Shown: positions 35,739 through 44,848, counted from the stretch's first letter. The stretch is 64,000 nt of DNA from Balneolaceae bacterium (GCA_007693745.1 REDA01000039.1:62001-126000); one strand, 5' to 3'. Numbers and translations: made by a program. Notes: generated by a model not told the origin, from the letters alone.

Positions 35739-36941
35739 ATGAATTTTAAAGAAGCAAATATTCAATTTGGAGACAGGCGTCTCGTGGGACAGGACAGAGT
35801 GCGCAATCAAATTGAACAGATTCTCTCATCCGGCAGAATTGGCCATGCCTATCTGCTGAGTGGTCCGGCCGGTTCCGGTAAAACTGCTTTCGCTCTTGCA
35901 TTTGCGGAGGCTGTAAATGGCGTGAATCATCTTACCAACCTGAAGGACTTAACCCGATCAAAAAAAACAAGCTGGTATACACATCCGGATATCCATGTAT
36001 TCATTCCCATGCACTCCAAGGCTACCGCATCAGAACTAAACTCGAGGATTGCACTTCTGGCCGGCGACCCGTATGAAGTTGTGGATTTCTCACTTCGTCC
36101 GGAAGTTGGTGAAGCAGACTCTTCAAAAAATTTACAGGCCTTCTACTCAATTGCCTACTATCATGAGGAGATCCGGCCCAAAACCGTTTATAAGCCTAAT
36201 GAAGGAATCAGAACCATTATTGTGATCACAGGCATAGAGACGATGCGCAAAGAGTCTGCAAATGCATTTCTTAAGCTATTGGAGGAACCCGCAGGGGACC
36301 TTCTTTTTATACTCACAGCTACAAAAACAGATCAGCTTCTCCCGACAATTGTTTCAAGGTGTCAAAATCTTCAGCTGCAGCCCCTCGGTAATAGTGAGAT
36401 TGCAGAATCCCTGATGAAATATGACGGGATGACAAGGGAAGACGCGATGCTGATGTCGCGGCTGGCCGGTGGAAATTATTCTCAGGCCCGTTATTTTGAT
36501 CCGGAAGCTCTTCAGTTACAACGCGAAGAACTGATTCAGTTTCTCAGGAACTGCTACACTCAAAACCCTGTTTACATCAGTGAAATGATCCAAAAATGGA
36601 GCCGGCAGCTAAGCCGGGAGAATCAGATCGCACTCTGCAACAACCTCGAGCTTTTCTTGCGGGATGTTATGATTTACAAGGCTTCTGCTGAACCCGCCCT
36701 GCTGATCAACATGGATCAGCATAAACTTATCGAAAAGTTCATCACCGGAATACCTGATGCCAATATCCCTGCGATGATTGAGCATTTACAGCATTTAAAG
36801 GAGCTCCTCTACCAGAATGTACAGATGAAATATATATTCACTGTTTTGTCTTTCAGGTACTATTATCTGATGAGAGGCGCAAAACCGCCGATTCCTGAGA
36901 ACAAAATCTGGCAGCACATGCCTGCCCTGGCGGAGATCTGA
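35739..36941 (+). CDS. holB: DNA polymerase III delta-prime-like clamp-loader subunit
   Basis: 400 residues. Walker A is LLSGPAGSGKTAFA; the sensor-1 and SRC region is KTDQLLPTIVSRCQNLQLQPL, and AFLKLLEEPAG is the classic delta-prime/DnaX block. The cysteine-rich zinc module expected after Walker A in most DnaX and HolB proteins is absent; in its place is a longer insert with WYTHPDIHVFIP. The ATPase motif looks intact, so it may bind nucleotide. Assignment to delta-prime rather than gamma/tau rests on length and the divergent C terminus. Confidence 0.85.
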   Translation: MNFKEANIQFGDRRLVGQDRVRNQIEQILSSGRIGHAYLLSGPAGSGKTAFALAFAEAVNGVNHLTNLKDLTRSKKTSWYTHPDIHVFIPMHSKATASELNSRIALLAGDPYEVVDFSLRPEVGEADSSKNLQAFYSIAYYHEEIRPKTVYKPNEGIRTIIVITGIETMRKESANAFLKLLEEPAGDLLFILTATKTDQLLPTIVSRCQNLQLQPLGNSEIAESLMKYDGMTREDAMLMSRLAGGNYSQARYFDPEALQLQREELIQFLRNCYTQNPVYISEMIQKWSRQLSRENQIALCNNLELFLRDVMIYKASAEPALLINMDQHKLIEKFITGIPDANIPAMIEHLQHLKELLYQNVQMKYIFTVLSFRYYYLMRGAKPPIPENKIWQHMPALAEI

Positions 36942-37775
36942 ATGATGGAAGAGTCTATGTCAATTCCCTTTGTAAAAATGCATGGAACAGGTAATGATTT
37001 CATTCTGTTCGACAACAGAAACCGAAATCTGAATGACGAACAGATCACCAGTCTCTCAAAAAAAATCTGCCAGAGGAGATTCGGAGCTGGAAGTGACGGC
37101 TTTATCGCGCTTCAGTTTGATGAAACGAAAGAGGCCGATCTGGTAATGGTATTCAAGAATCCGGATGGCAGCGATGCAGGTATGTGCGGTAACGGTGCAC
37201 GCTGTTTTGGAGGTTTTGCCGTGACACTCGGCGCACCGCAAACCTTTACTTTCCGTGTTCACCAAAACATATACAAGGCTGTAGTTAGAGATCATAATGC
37301 ATTGATTACATTCCCTTTACAAACTAAGGTTACCGAACTGATACTTGAGGGGGAACCTCTGCTGAGTGTCTACACAAATACTGAACATATCGTCTGTTCG
37401 ACTGTCCAAACTGAGCTGAATAATATTCAAATGCTCTCTGAAAAAGGTCGGCGTTATCGCTTTCATGAACAGTTTGAACCAAAAGGAACAAATGTAAACT
37501 TCATTTACGGCCTCGGGAAAAACAGAGTATCTCTGCAAACATATGAAAGAGGAGTCGAAAACCTGACATACTCCTGCGGAACGGGTGCAATCGCATCTGC
37601 CCTTGGGTGGCATCACCTGCAGCAGGCCGGGGGTGGATCCTATCAATATCAGATCGAAGTTCAGGGCGGTACTCTAACAGTTCATTTCTCATTTCAGGAA
37701 GAGACATCACTCTATGAGAACATTCTTCTCGAGGGACCATACTCATTTGTTTATGAAGGCTTTTTCTATGTCTGA
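36942..37775 (+). CDS. dapF: Diaminopimelate epimerase
   Basis: 277 residues. It converts LL- to meso-diaminopimelate for lysine and peptidoglycan. The two catalytic cysteines lie in MCGNGARCFG and SCGTGAIA; FVKMHGTGNDF opens the protein. An alternative ATG at 36957 gives MSIPFVKMHGTGNDF, closer to family N termini, and is preceded by GGAAGAG. It abuts holB with no gap and its 3' end overlaps the DUF5103 gene start. Confidence 0.95.
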   Translation: MMEESMSIPFVKMHGTGNDFILFDNRNRNLNDEQITSLSKKICQRRFGAGSDGFIALQFDETKEADLVMVFKNPDGSDAGMCGNGARCFGGFAVTLGAPQTFTFRVHQNIYKAVVRDHNALITFPLQTKVTELILEGEPLLSVYTNTEHIVCSTVQTELNNIQMLSEKGRRYRFHEQFEPKGTNVNFIYGLGKNRVSLQTYERGVENLTYSCGTGAIASALGWHHLQQAGGGSYQYQIEVQGGTLTVHFSFQEETSLYENILLEGPYSFVYEGFFYV

Positions 37776-39099
37776 TCTCTCCTTTTCACCGGGATTCCTG
37801 CGAGCTGTTCCGGTTATACTTTTTCTCACTGTCAATCTCCTTGCCTGTTCAGTTACTCAGCAGTCAACCTATCCGCGAAGTTTTGACAGAGAACCGGAAT
37901 CTACCCGCTACAGGAACAGTTTTCAGGTGTCAGGTCACCTGCTCGACAGTTCATTTCTTCAATCTGTGCAATTGAACCGAACCGGTAATCCGTCATCGGC
38001 ACCTGTGATTGAACTTGGAAGTAATCAGACTCTTGAACTCTTTTTTGAGATACTGAACTTCGATTCAAATCAGTTTTCTGTGACGTTTACGCATCACAAT
38101 CCGGACTGGTCCAGATCCTCACTCCCACCGGATTTTTTCATGAGCGGTCTGCAAAACCGTAATCTTGACAGCGGCAGGGTGAGTCAGGTTCAGAGACCAT
38201 CCTACAGGCAGTATCAATACAGATTTCCCGAAAATGACTTCCGCTTTACAAAAAGCGGAAATTATATGATTCATCTCTATGACCATGACAGCAGAAGAAC
38301 TCTGTTATCCCTTCCCTTTTTTGTGACTGAAAATCAGGGAGCAGTACGCTCAGCCGTGGAAGTTTACCAGACACCCAGACAAAATCTTCGAATTTCCAAC
38401 CGCCCCACAAGTACCTACGCCATTCCGGAAATTGTGGAACAACCGATATTTGATCTGGAATTTTATTTTGTTCAGAATCAGTTCTGGGGACGCTCAGTCA
38501 GGGCAGACGAGCTTGATTTTTCTGCACCAAATGAAGTGCGATTTGAAACGAGCAGTCGTTTCTCATTTCTCGGGGATTACGAGTTCCTGTTTCTTTCATT
38601 GCAAAATTTTAACAGATCCAATCCCCAGATTTTTGAAACAGACCCCGGACAGATCCCGCCAAAAATTGTACTAAGTGATGATATTTCAGGATTTTCTGCC
38701 GCAGCAAGAGCCGCTGCCTCCGGCAGATTCGGAAGGCCGGACCGCAGGTTAAGCGGGGAGTATGCCAATGTACAATTTACGTTCGATCCCGGACGGAATC
38801 TCTTGCCGGGGGAACATATTTATCTTGTTGGTGACTTCAACAACTGGACCATTCGGCAGGATTACAGGCTTACTTTTGATGCAGGTATGAACCGATGGAC
38901 TGGAAACACTGTTCTAAAAGAAGGCAGTTATTACTACAAATATGTAGTGCTTTCCGGAAATGAGATCAATGATCTGATTTTTGATGATCTCTTTACCAGA
39001 ACAGAGCAGGAGTATCACGCGTTGATCTATAAAAGAGACCACAAAGAATTCTATTACAGACTACTTCAGATTCATCAGTTTACATCGGGCAGAAATTAA
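37753..39099 (+). CDS. DUF5103 lipoprotein (type IX secretion plug-like family)
   Basis: 448 residues from the ATG at 37753; 37768 is another possible start and both overlap dapF. The hydrophobic leader ends VNLLACS, a good lipobox. The core has the DUF5103 pattern: LELFFEILNFDSNQFSVTF, HHNPDWSRSSLPPDFF, a YRQYQYRFPENDF block, SGNYMIHLYDHD and a C-terminal GDFNNW...LKEGSYYYKYV module. The family is found across Bacteroidota, where a member was described as the plug of the T9SS translocon SprA. Here it is read as a probable surface or periplasmic T9SS-associated lipoprotein; role inferred. Confidence 0.82.
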   Translation: MKAFSMSDLSFSPGFLRAVPVILFLTVNLLACSVTQQSTYPRSFDREPESTRYRNSFQVSGHLLDSSFLQSVQLNRTGNPSSAPVIELGSNQTLELFFEILNFDSNQFSVTFTHHNPDWSRSSLPPDFFMSGLQNRNLDSGRVSQVQRPSYRQYQYRFPENDFRFTKSGNYMIHLYDHDSRRTLLSLPFFVTENQGAVRSAVEVYQTPRQNLRISNRPTSTYAIPEIVEQPIFDLEFYFVQNQFWGRSVRADELDFSAPNEVRFETSSRFSFLGDYEFLFLSLQNFNRSNPQIFETDPGQIPPKIVLSDDISGFSAAARAAASGRFGRPDRRLSGEYANVQFTFDPGRNLLPGEHIYLVGDFNNWTIRQDYRLTFDAGMNRWTGNTVLKEGSYYYKYVVLSGNEINDLIFDDLFTRTEQEYHALIYKRDHKEFYYRLLQIHQFTSGRN

Positions 39100-40305
39100 A
39101 TGCGCTTATTAAAATTTATATCCGTTTTTTTGGGAACAGCTCTGGTCGTTTTCGGTCTTGTTCTGGGTTTAAACTGGAGTACTTTCACAATTTTTATTGA
39201 AAACAGGGAATCTCTCTCAGAGGGAAGTGAATGGATATCAAAAACTCACTCGCTGCGGGGTTTATCCGAATATATAGGTGAAAATCCGGAAAGGAATTCA
39301 TTTAGCCGCATAGTTTTCGATAATCCTGATCTGGAACTCCATTTCAACCCGGATGAGAGAAGAACTCTTGGGGTACTCTCAAATTTGTTCCTTTTCATAG
39401 CATTCTCAAGCGCAATGCAAGACGGTATCTTCTCCGGAGGAGAGTTGATCTCCTGGGAAGATGTATCACGTTACCAGTTGAGTGGTGTGGATGAGTCTTC
39501 ACATAAAGAAGCCTACAGGCAGGCTGGCAGGCGGGGCTGGATTGAGAACGGCCAGATTGAGCTTTCAAATGCACTTCTTCTTTTGTCTGAATTCAATAAC
39601 CTGGCACTTTCTGATTATCTCTGGTGGATGATAAGTCCCGAACTCTGGGAACAGTTACCCGGTCAGTTAAATCTGAATTCCACAGATATGCCCTTGCCGT
39701 TTTCAGGTCTTTACTTATCCCTTTCACCTACTGTACAACAAACTACTGCCTCCGAATTACAGCAGTTATATGATTCCTTCACTGACAAAGAGTGGAGAAA
39801 TCATGTGGCGGAAACTTCAGAAAATTTTGCCTCAGATAAGAATGTCAGGAATCAGATCAACCATCTGCTTGATCAGGAAAGAATAGGACTTACATTCATG
39901 CAGGAGAGGGATATGCTAAGATTTTTTCCGAAAGGCACATCAGGTGAACTCAGCAGCCTGATTTTTTCAGCTCTGAGGGGCGATCCGGATCTGAATTTTT
40001 CCAGCATGTCACTGACAGACTGGATGCGCTGGCCTGTGAAGGGGACTTCAATTCTGAGAAGGGATGCATCCGATTACGGGGCTTTCTATGATAACCGAAT
40101 AGGGCTTTTAGCCGGAATCAATTTCGGTACCTCATCCTATACAGGAGAAACCAGTGTTCAGGTATTACTTATGGACAATCTTCCGATTGGCTTCTGGTTT
40201 CATGCCTCAGGCGGGCATATGCAGCAGGATTTGCTTCAGCGCCTCGTTTATGACCCTGCCATGATCGGGCAGATGGAATTCGTTATTCGTCAAAATCAAA
40301 ACTAA
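39100..40305 (+). CDS. Membrane-anchored, degenerate serine-hydrolase-like protein (beta-lactamase/PBP fold suspected)
   Basis: 401 residues. An N-terminal transmembrane or signal segment (about 5-27) is followed by a periplasmic domain whose pattern of segments resembles class A beta-lactamases: LGVLSNLFLFIAFSSAMQDGIFSGGELISW recalls the S70-x-x-K73 helix and the following turn, and LLLLSEFNNLALSDYLWW recalls the SDN helix. The serine remains (S94) but the SxxK lysine is F97, SDN reads FNN (165-167), and no KTG triad is visible. It is therefore probably not a catalytic hydrolase. The ATG directly follows the DUF5103 stop. Confidence 0.5.
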   Translation: MRLLKFISVFLGTALVVFGLVLGLNWSTFTIFIENRESLSEGSEWISKTHSLRGLSEYIGENPERNSFSRIVFDNPDLELHFNPDERRTLGVLSNLFLFIAFSSAMQDGIFSGGELISWEDVSRYQLSGVDESSHKEAYRQAGRRGWIENGQIELSNALLLLSEFNNLALSDYLWWMISPELWEQLPGQLNLNSTDMPLPFSGLYLSLSPTVQQTTASELQQLYDSFTDKEWRNHVAETSENFASDKNVRNQINHLLDQERIGLTFMQERDMLRFFPKGTSGELSSLIFSALRGDPDLNFSSMSLTDWMRWPVKGTSILRRDASDYGAFYDNRIGLLAGINFGTSSYTGETSVQVLLMDNLPIGFWFHASGGHMQQDLLQRLVYDPAMIGQMEFVIRQNQN

Positions 40306-40311
40306 GCCATT

Positions 40312-40797
40312 ATGAACAAGTACTTTTTTATACATCTTATCTGGTTGCTGCCGGCTTACTTCCTATTTCAGGCTTACTATCAAATCTCAGTGTACAGAGG
40401 AATTCATGATACAAATCTGAATGGCACAAGTTATATCGCTACAGTTACAGATTTTGATGTGAAGCAGATTGCAGCACAAACCAACGGATATGTAGTACTT
40501 AATTTTTCCACTGAGGATGGTAAAACGGTCGAAGAACAGCTGGCACTTCCTGTTCAGTTTGCGCAGGTAATCATGCAGTCTGAACTGATACCTGTCAGAT
40601 ACCTTGAAAGCTCATTCAGGCCCATTGTAATGACTCCTGTATTTGAATTGCAGAAAAATGTAGTGCGCGTGAATATTGCTGTGACCCTGTTTGGCTTTCT
40701 GGCAACGGTGACAATTGCTTATTTTGCCTCTGCATTTTCAAGAAAGAGGATCAGGGATGGTGAAGAAAGGCTCGAAGTCGAGTGGGATGAATCTTAG
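40312..40797 (+). CDS. Two-transmembrane protein of unknown function (DUF3592-like)
   Basis: 161 residues. A first hydrophobic helix (about 4-26) and a second (about 120-142) flank a soluble segment with the GTSYIATVTDFD and GYVVLNFSTEDGKTVEEQ pattern, a beta-strand arrangement reminiscent of DUF3592 proteins. The tail is basic then acidic. It is the last gene of the ccmB-holB-dapF-DUF5103 string, 6 bp after the previous stop, and converges on the DUF2480 gene with 7 bp between stops. No function can be assigned. Confidence 0.7.
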   Translation: MNKYFFIHLIWLLPAYFLFQAYYQISVYRGIHDTNLNGTSYIATVTDFDVKQIAAQTNGYVVLNFSTEDGKTVEEQLALPVQFAQVIMQSELIPVRYLESSFRPIVMTPVFELQKNVVRVNIAVTLFGFLATVTIAYFASAFSRKRIRDGEERLEVEWDES

Positions 40798-40804
40798 GCA
40801 GGAT

Positions 40805-41311
40805 CTATTTTTTTCTGTAGATCGGTACATTGGAACAGGCTTCTCCATACATAAGTTTTCCTACGAAAGGCAGAAGTTTTTTGGTGGCATTCAGATAAAC
40901 CGATGGAGGTAAATCAATTTTACTGCAACCCTTCAGCAGCACATATTTACTGCTGTACTCCTTCCAGTCCACTTTAGAAAATATCCGTTCATAAAGTTCA
41001 CTGAGCGCATCTTCTTTTTTACCAAAGAACACCTCTCTGGCAAACCCGCTGGAGTGCTGAACAACCAGCATATAGGCCCATTTTGGAATAATCGCATCTG
41101 TTGAACAGTGAGTTGCAAGATAGCTGCCCTCAAACTGCTCCCAATTGAACTCTTCGAGATACTTACGATATTCCAACTCCCTGAGAATCAATCCCTGAAA
41201 TAAAAACTGACTTAAATCAAGTTCTTCAATAACAGAATTTTCCGGCAGCATTTTTTCCAGATCAATAGTGATAAGCCGGGATTGTTTTACTTTGTTAATG
41301 ATTTCAGCCAT
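40805..41311 (-). CDS. DUF2480 family protein at the end of the SUF operon
   Basis: 168 residues. The sequence follows the DUF2480 pattern: an IINKVKQSRLITIDLE start, LFQGLILRELEYRKYL, CSTDAIIPKWAYMLV, YVLLKGCSKIDLPPSVYL and a C-terminal GEACSNVPIYRK. Three cysteines, C69, C129 and C159, sit in these blocks. The family is known mainly from Bacteroidota and is uncharacterised. It is last in sufBCDS-nfu-sufA, 33 bp after sufA, so a role in Fe-S assembly, repair or sulfur handling is inferred from context and cysteines only. Confidence 0.85.
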   Translation of the reverse strand: MAEIINKVKQSRLITIDLEKMLPENSVIEELDLSQFLFQGLILRELEYRKYLEEFNWEQFEGSYLATHCSTDAIIPKWAYMLVVQHSSGFAREVFFGKKEDALSELYERIFSKVDWKEYSSKYVLLKGCSKIDLPPSVYLNATKKLLPFVGKLMYGEACSNVPIYRKK

Positions 41312-41344
41312 TCAATAATTGAGTTGAATCGGTTTTAAGAAATG

Positions 41345-41677
41345 TCAGAGAGAAAAGGATTCACCGCAGCTGCAACTTCTTGCGGCATTCGGATTATTAA
41401 AATGAAAACCCAATCCGGTGAGACCATCAGAATAATCGAGCATTGTACCAGCCAGATAGAGGAAGCTTCGCATATCAACTACCATGCGGATTCCCTGATC
41501 CTCAAAAACCTGATCTGAGGCATCACCGGGACTTTTTTCGAAATCAAGATTGTAGGTAAGTCCTGAACATCCTCCGCTCACTACGGAAACCCTAAGAGCC
41601 GTATCTGCAGAAAATCCCTGCTCCGTGCGTATTTCTTCTATTCGACGGGCTGCCTGTTCACTGATCGAAATGGACAT
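41345..41677 (-). CDS. A-type Fe-S carrier (SufA/ErpA/IscA family)
   Basis: 110 residues. The three cluster-ligand cysteines are in SGGCSGLTY and the C-terminal CSCGESFSL. The family receives clusters from the SufBCD scaffold and hands them to apoproteins. It lies 31 bp after nfu. Which A-type subclass it belongs to is unclear from sequence alone, so no symbol is given. Confidence 0.93.
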   Translation of the reverse strand: MSISISEQAARRIEEIRTEQGFSADTALRVSVVSGGCSGLTYNLDFEKSPGDASDQVFEDQGIRMVVDMRSFLYLAGTMLDYSDGLTGLGFHFNNPNAARSCSCGESFSL

Positions 41678-41708
41678 ATACTATATCGATATCCTTAATG
41701 TGAGTGTT

Positions 41709-42260
41709 TTATACAGAGATCACCTGTATTTCAGGATCAATCCTTTTCACCATGCTTTCAATTGCATAAAGAGTACCGGAAGTGGCACTCGGACAGGTAC
41801 CACAGGCTCCCTGATAATGCACCTTCAGGCGGTTCCCATCCAGTGCAATAATTTTCAATCCCCCTCCGTCAGCCAGCAGATAGGGCCGGACCTGCTCGTC
41901 AAGAAGCTGATTAATCTGAATTAACCTGGGATCATCTGTTTCAAGTACTTCCCTGGAAGCGTGAACTTCCGAATCCTCCTCAAGATCCAGTTGCGGAGTA
42001 GCCTCTCTTATCGGTGGTGCAAGCTTTCTCAACAGCTCAGACCAAACCGCATTTCCGTTTTGTGTAACCGTAATATATCTGTCCACATAATAGACGTTGA
42101 TTACATTATCAATGGAGAAGAGAGCTTTTGCGAGTTCATCATGCTCAGCATCACCGCTGTTTTCAAAAGATCTTGTAATACCATTCGTTAGTGGTTCTGC
42201 CAATACAAACCGCATTGCATCCGGGTTTGGTGTGCGTTCTATTTCCTTGATTTTTGGCAT
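41709..42260 (-). CDS. Nfu-type Fe-S carrier with N-terminal Nfu domain
   Basis: 183 residues in two domains. The N-terminal Nfu_N domain (about 1-80) has RTPNPDAMRFVL and the later YVDRYITVTQNG. The C-terminal NifU domain (about 105-183) has VRPYLLADGGGLKI and the CxxC of GACGTCPSATSGTL. It binds [4Fe-4S] at a dimer interface and delivers it. It is 11 bp downstream of sufS. The two-domain form is like eukaryotic Nfu1. Confidence 0.93.
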   Translation of the reverse strand: MPKIKEIERTPNPDAMRFVLAEPLTNGITRSFENSGDAEHDELAKALFSIDNVINVYYVDRYITVTQNGNAVWSELLRKLAPPIREATPQLDLEEDSEVHASREVLETDDPRLIQINQLLDEQVRPYLLADGGGLKIIALDGNRLKVHYQGACGTCPSATSGTLYAIESMVKRIDPEIQVISV

Positions 42261-42271
42261 AGTATTTCCTG

Positions 42272-43519
42272 TTATTGATTGAAAAAAGACTGAACATATT
42301 TAATACCAGCTGCAAGCTGATCAATTTCATCTTCAGTATTGTAAAACGAGAGTGAAGCTCTTGTTGTTGCCGATACTTTAAATCTCTTCATAAGAGGCTG
42401 CGCACAGTGGTGACCCGTCCTGACAGCAATGCCTTTTTTATCGAGAAGGGTACCGGCATCCGATGCGTGTATTGATTCAAACACAAAAGAAGCCAGAGGT
42501 GCCCTTTCCGGAGCTTCACCGATGATCCGGATCCCGTCAATCGCTCGCAGCTTCTGAATCAGCAGGTCAGCCAGTTCAGATTCCCTTTCTTCGATCCGGC
42601 CCATTCCGATCTGTAGAAGGTAATCGATGGCCGCTCCTGTGCCAATCGCAGCCGATATGGGGGGTGTGCCGGCTTCAAACCGAAATGGAACTCTGTTATA
42701 GGTTGTTTTTTCAAAAGACACCTTGTCGATCATATCTCCGCCACCTCTGTAAGGAGGCATCTCTTCCAGTATTTCTTTTTTCCCGTACAAGATTCCAAAT
42801 CCTGTAGGACCGCATAATTTATGGGATGAGAATGCGAGGAAATCGGTATCCAGTTCCTGAACATCAACTTTCATGTGAGGAACGGATTGAGCCGCATCCA
42901 GCAGAACAACAGCACCTGCTTCGTGAGCCAGCTCTGTAATCAGTTTTACAGGATTTACCGTACCAAGAACATTTGATACATGAATCACGGCAACTATTTT
43001 TGTACGCGGACCCAGCATCGATTTATAAGCTTCCAAATCCAGCAAACCCTGATCTGTAACCGGAATCACCCGGATTATCGCGCCGGTTTTATGAGCAATC
43101 ATCTGCCATGGAACAATGTTTGCATGATGTTCCATTTCAGAAAGGATGATCTCATCCCCCCTGTTCAGCATAGTACCTCCCCATGAATTTGCAACCAGAT
43201 TGATTGAATCAGTGGTTCCGGTTGTAAAAATGATTTCATCCTCACTTGGGGCATTAATCAGATTTTTCACTTTTGATCGGGTTGACTCAAAAGCATCCGT
43301 CGCATTCTGGCTCAGAGTATGAATTCCTCTGTGTACATTTGCATGTTCATTTCTGTGATAGCGATCAATCCGATCAATCACCTGAGCGGGCATCTGGCTG
43401 GATGCAGCATTATCAAGATAGACCAATGGGTGTCCATTCGTTTTTTGAAGCAAAACCGGGAAATCCGATCGGATTCGTTTGAAATCCACCACAGATTTTA
43501 TGTCAGCAGCCGGATTCAC
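42272..43519 (-). CDS. sufS: SufS cysteine desulfurase
   Basis: 415 residues, class V aminotransferase fold. The PLP lysine is in FLAFSSHKLCGPTGFG and the persulfide-carrying cysteine in VRTGHHCAQPLMKRF. It supplies sulfur from cysteine to SufBCD. The start ATG directly follows sufD. No sufE or sufU partner gene is seen in the window, so the sulfur acceptor must be elsewhere or replaced. Confidence 0.96.
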   Translation of the reverse strand: MNPAADIKSVVDFKRIRSDFPVLLQKTNGHPLVYLDNAASSQMPAQVIDRIDRYHRNEHANVHRGIHTLSQNATDAFESTRSKVKNLINAPSEDEIIFTTGTTDSINLVANSWGGTMLNRGDEIILSEMEHHANIVPWQMIAHKTGAIIRVIPVTDQGLLDLEAYKSMLGPRTKIVAVIHVSNVLGTVNPVKLITELAHEAGAVVLLDAAQSVPHMKVDVQELDTDFLAFSSHKLCGPTGFGILYGKKEILEEMPPYRGGGDMIDKVSFEKTTYNRVPFRFEAGTPPISAAIGTGAAIDYLLQIGMGRIEERESELADLLIQKLRAIDGIRIIGEAPERAPLASFVFESIHASDAGTLLDKKGIAVRTGHHCAQPLMKRFKVSATTRASLSFYNTEDEIDQLAAGIKYVQSFFNQ

Positions 43520-44848
43520 TTACACCAAAACTTTTTTGGGTTTACTGTTGGCTCTTGTATAGCGGTATACTTCATCAATCAGAAGTTTATGAACAGAATC
43601 CACTTTAACATTTTCGATGGTCTCGAGTGCAAATGCGTACGTCAGAACTTCCTTTGCTTTTTCTTCCGTCATCCCGCGGCTTTGAAGATAGAACACTTCC
43701 TCCGGATCAAGCTGTCCGATCGTGGCACCGTGAGAGCAGAGAACATCGTCAGCAAAAATCTCGAGCTGTGGTTTGGTATTTACCAAACCGTCTGCAGAGA
43801 GCAGAAGGTTCCGGTTTTCCTGAAATGAATCGATTTTCTGGGCATCTCTCCGAACAAATATTTTACCGTTGAAAATGCTGTGAGCACTGCCGTTTACCAC
43901 CACTTTATGCAGCTGGTGACTGTTTGCATGGGAAAATCTGTGATCCATTAAGGAATGAGTATCCGCCACCTGTTCTCCGTCAATCAGTACCAGGCCATCC
44001 ATCGTAAAATTGACTTCTTCATCCTCCTGTATCACTCTGGGTTCATTTCTGGAAAGTTTTGCTCCAAGTGTGATCGTATAGGAGTGGTATTCTGAGTTCT
44101 TTTCCACGTATGCTATGGGCCGCGACATATGGATTGCATTTTGCCCATCCCGCTGAATACGGACATGATGGATATGAGCTCTCTGCTTAACCTTTACTTC
44201 GCAGACAGGGATAGTCATGTACACATTTTCAGAAAGACCGATATGCTCTTCAATGACAGTAGCATCGGAATCTGTATCCGCGACAATCAAAATTCGCGGA
44301 TTGGCGATGAAAGGTTTCTCTGAATCTGTATACAGATTCAGGATCTGTATAGGTGCTTCTGCCCTGGCCCCTGGTTCGAGGTGAATAAATGCTCCATCCT
44401 CAAACATTAACCCGTTATATGCGGTAAACAGATCATTCTCGTAGTTTACAAGTTTATTCAAATAAGCTTGTACGATTTTATTGCGTGCATATGCCGACAG
44501 GTTGCCCACGGTAACACCTTTGCCCAAACCGCCAATTGATGAATAACCTTCCTGAAATATTCCGTTGATAAAAACCAAACGGCTTCTGTCAGATTCCGGG
44601 ATAAAATATTTCTCAATATTCTGCGCCGGTATGGTTTCAGCCTGTCCGGTTCTAACGAACGGAGTACGTGAAATAAGTTTGAGATCAGTAAATTTCCACT
44701 CCTCAATTTTTTTGTTGGGAAATGCTGTGGAGTTCAGTGTCATCATACTCTTCTCCCGAATTCCTGTCCAGAGCCTGTTCCCGGATTCCGGTGCATGCAT
44801 TGCAAGTTTATGAAGTACTGATGGTTCGATCCTTGTGGGATGTGCCAT
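43520..44848 (-). CDS. sufD: SufD, FeS assembly scaffold subunit
   Basis: 442 residues, right-handed beta-helix protein. Blocks IEEWKFTDL near the N terminus and DDVLCSHGATIGQLDPEEVFYLQSRGM at the C terminus are diagnostic. It forms the SufBC2D complex, where it is needed for iron entry. Its ATG overlaps the sufC stop by 1 bp, and the downstream sufS start follows immediately. Confidence 0.96.
   Translation of the reverse strand: MAHPTRIEPSVLHKLAMHAPESGNRLWTGIREKSMMTLNSTAFPNKKIEEWKFTDLKLISRTPFVRTGQAETIPAQNIEKYFIPESDRSRLVFINGIFQEGYSSIGGLGKGVTVGNLSAYARNKIVQAYLNKLVNYENDLFTAYNGLMFEDGAFIHLEPGARAEAPIQILNLYTDSEKPFIANPRILIVADTDSDATVIEEHIGLSENVYMTIPVCEVKVKQRAHIHHVRIQRDGQNAIHMSRPIAYVEKNSEYHSYTITLGAKLSRNEPRVIQEDEEVNFTMDGLVLIDGEQVADTHSLMDHRFSHANSHQLHKVVVNGSAHSIFNGKIFVRRDAQKIDSFQENRNLLLSADGLVNTKPQLEIFADDVLCSHGATIGQLDPEEVFYLQSRGMTEEKAKEVLTYAFALETIENVKVDSVHKLLIDEVYRYTRANSKPKKVLV

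Noticed and set aside
38790-38960. The GDFNNW module at the C terminus of the DUF5103 protein as a separate carbohydrate-binding fusion
   Set aside because: A module of this kind with Gly-x-x-Asn-Asn-Trp is part of the normal DUF5103 C-terminal region, so no fusion is claimed.
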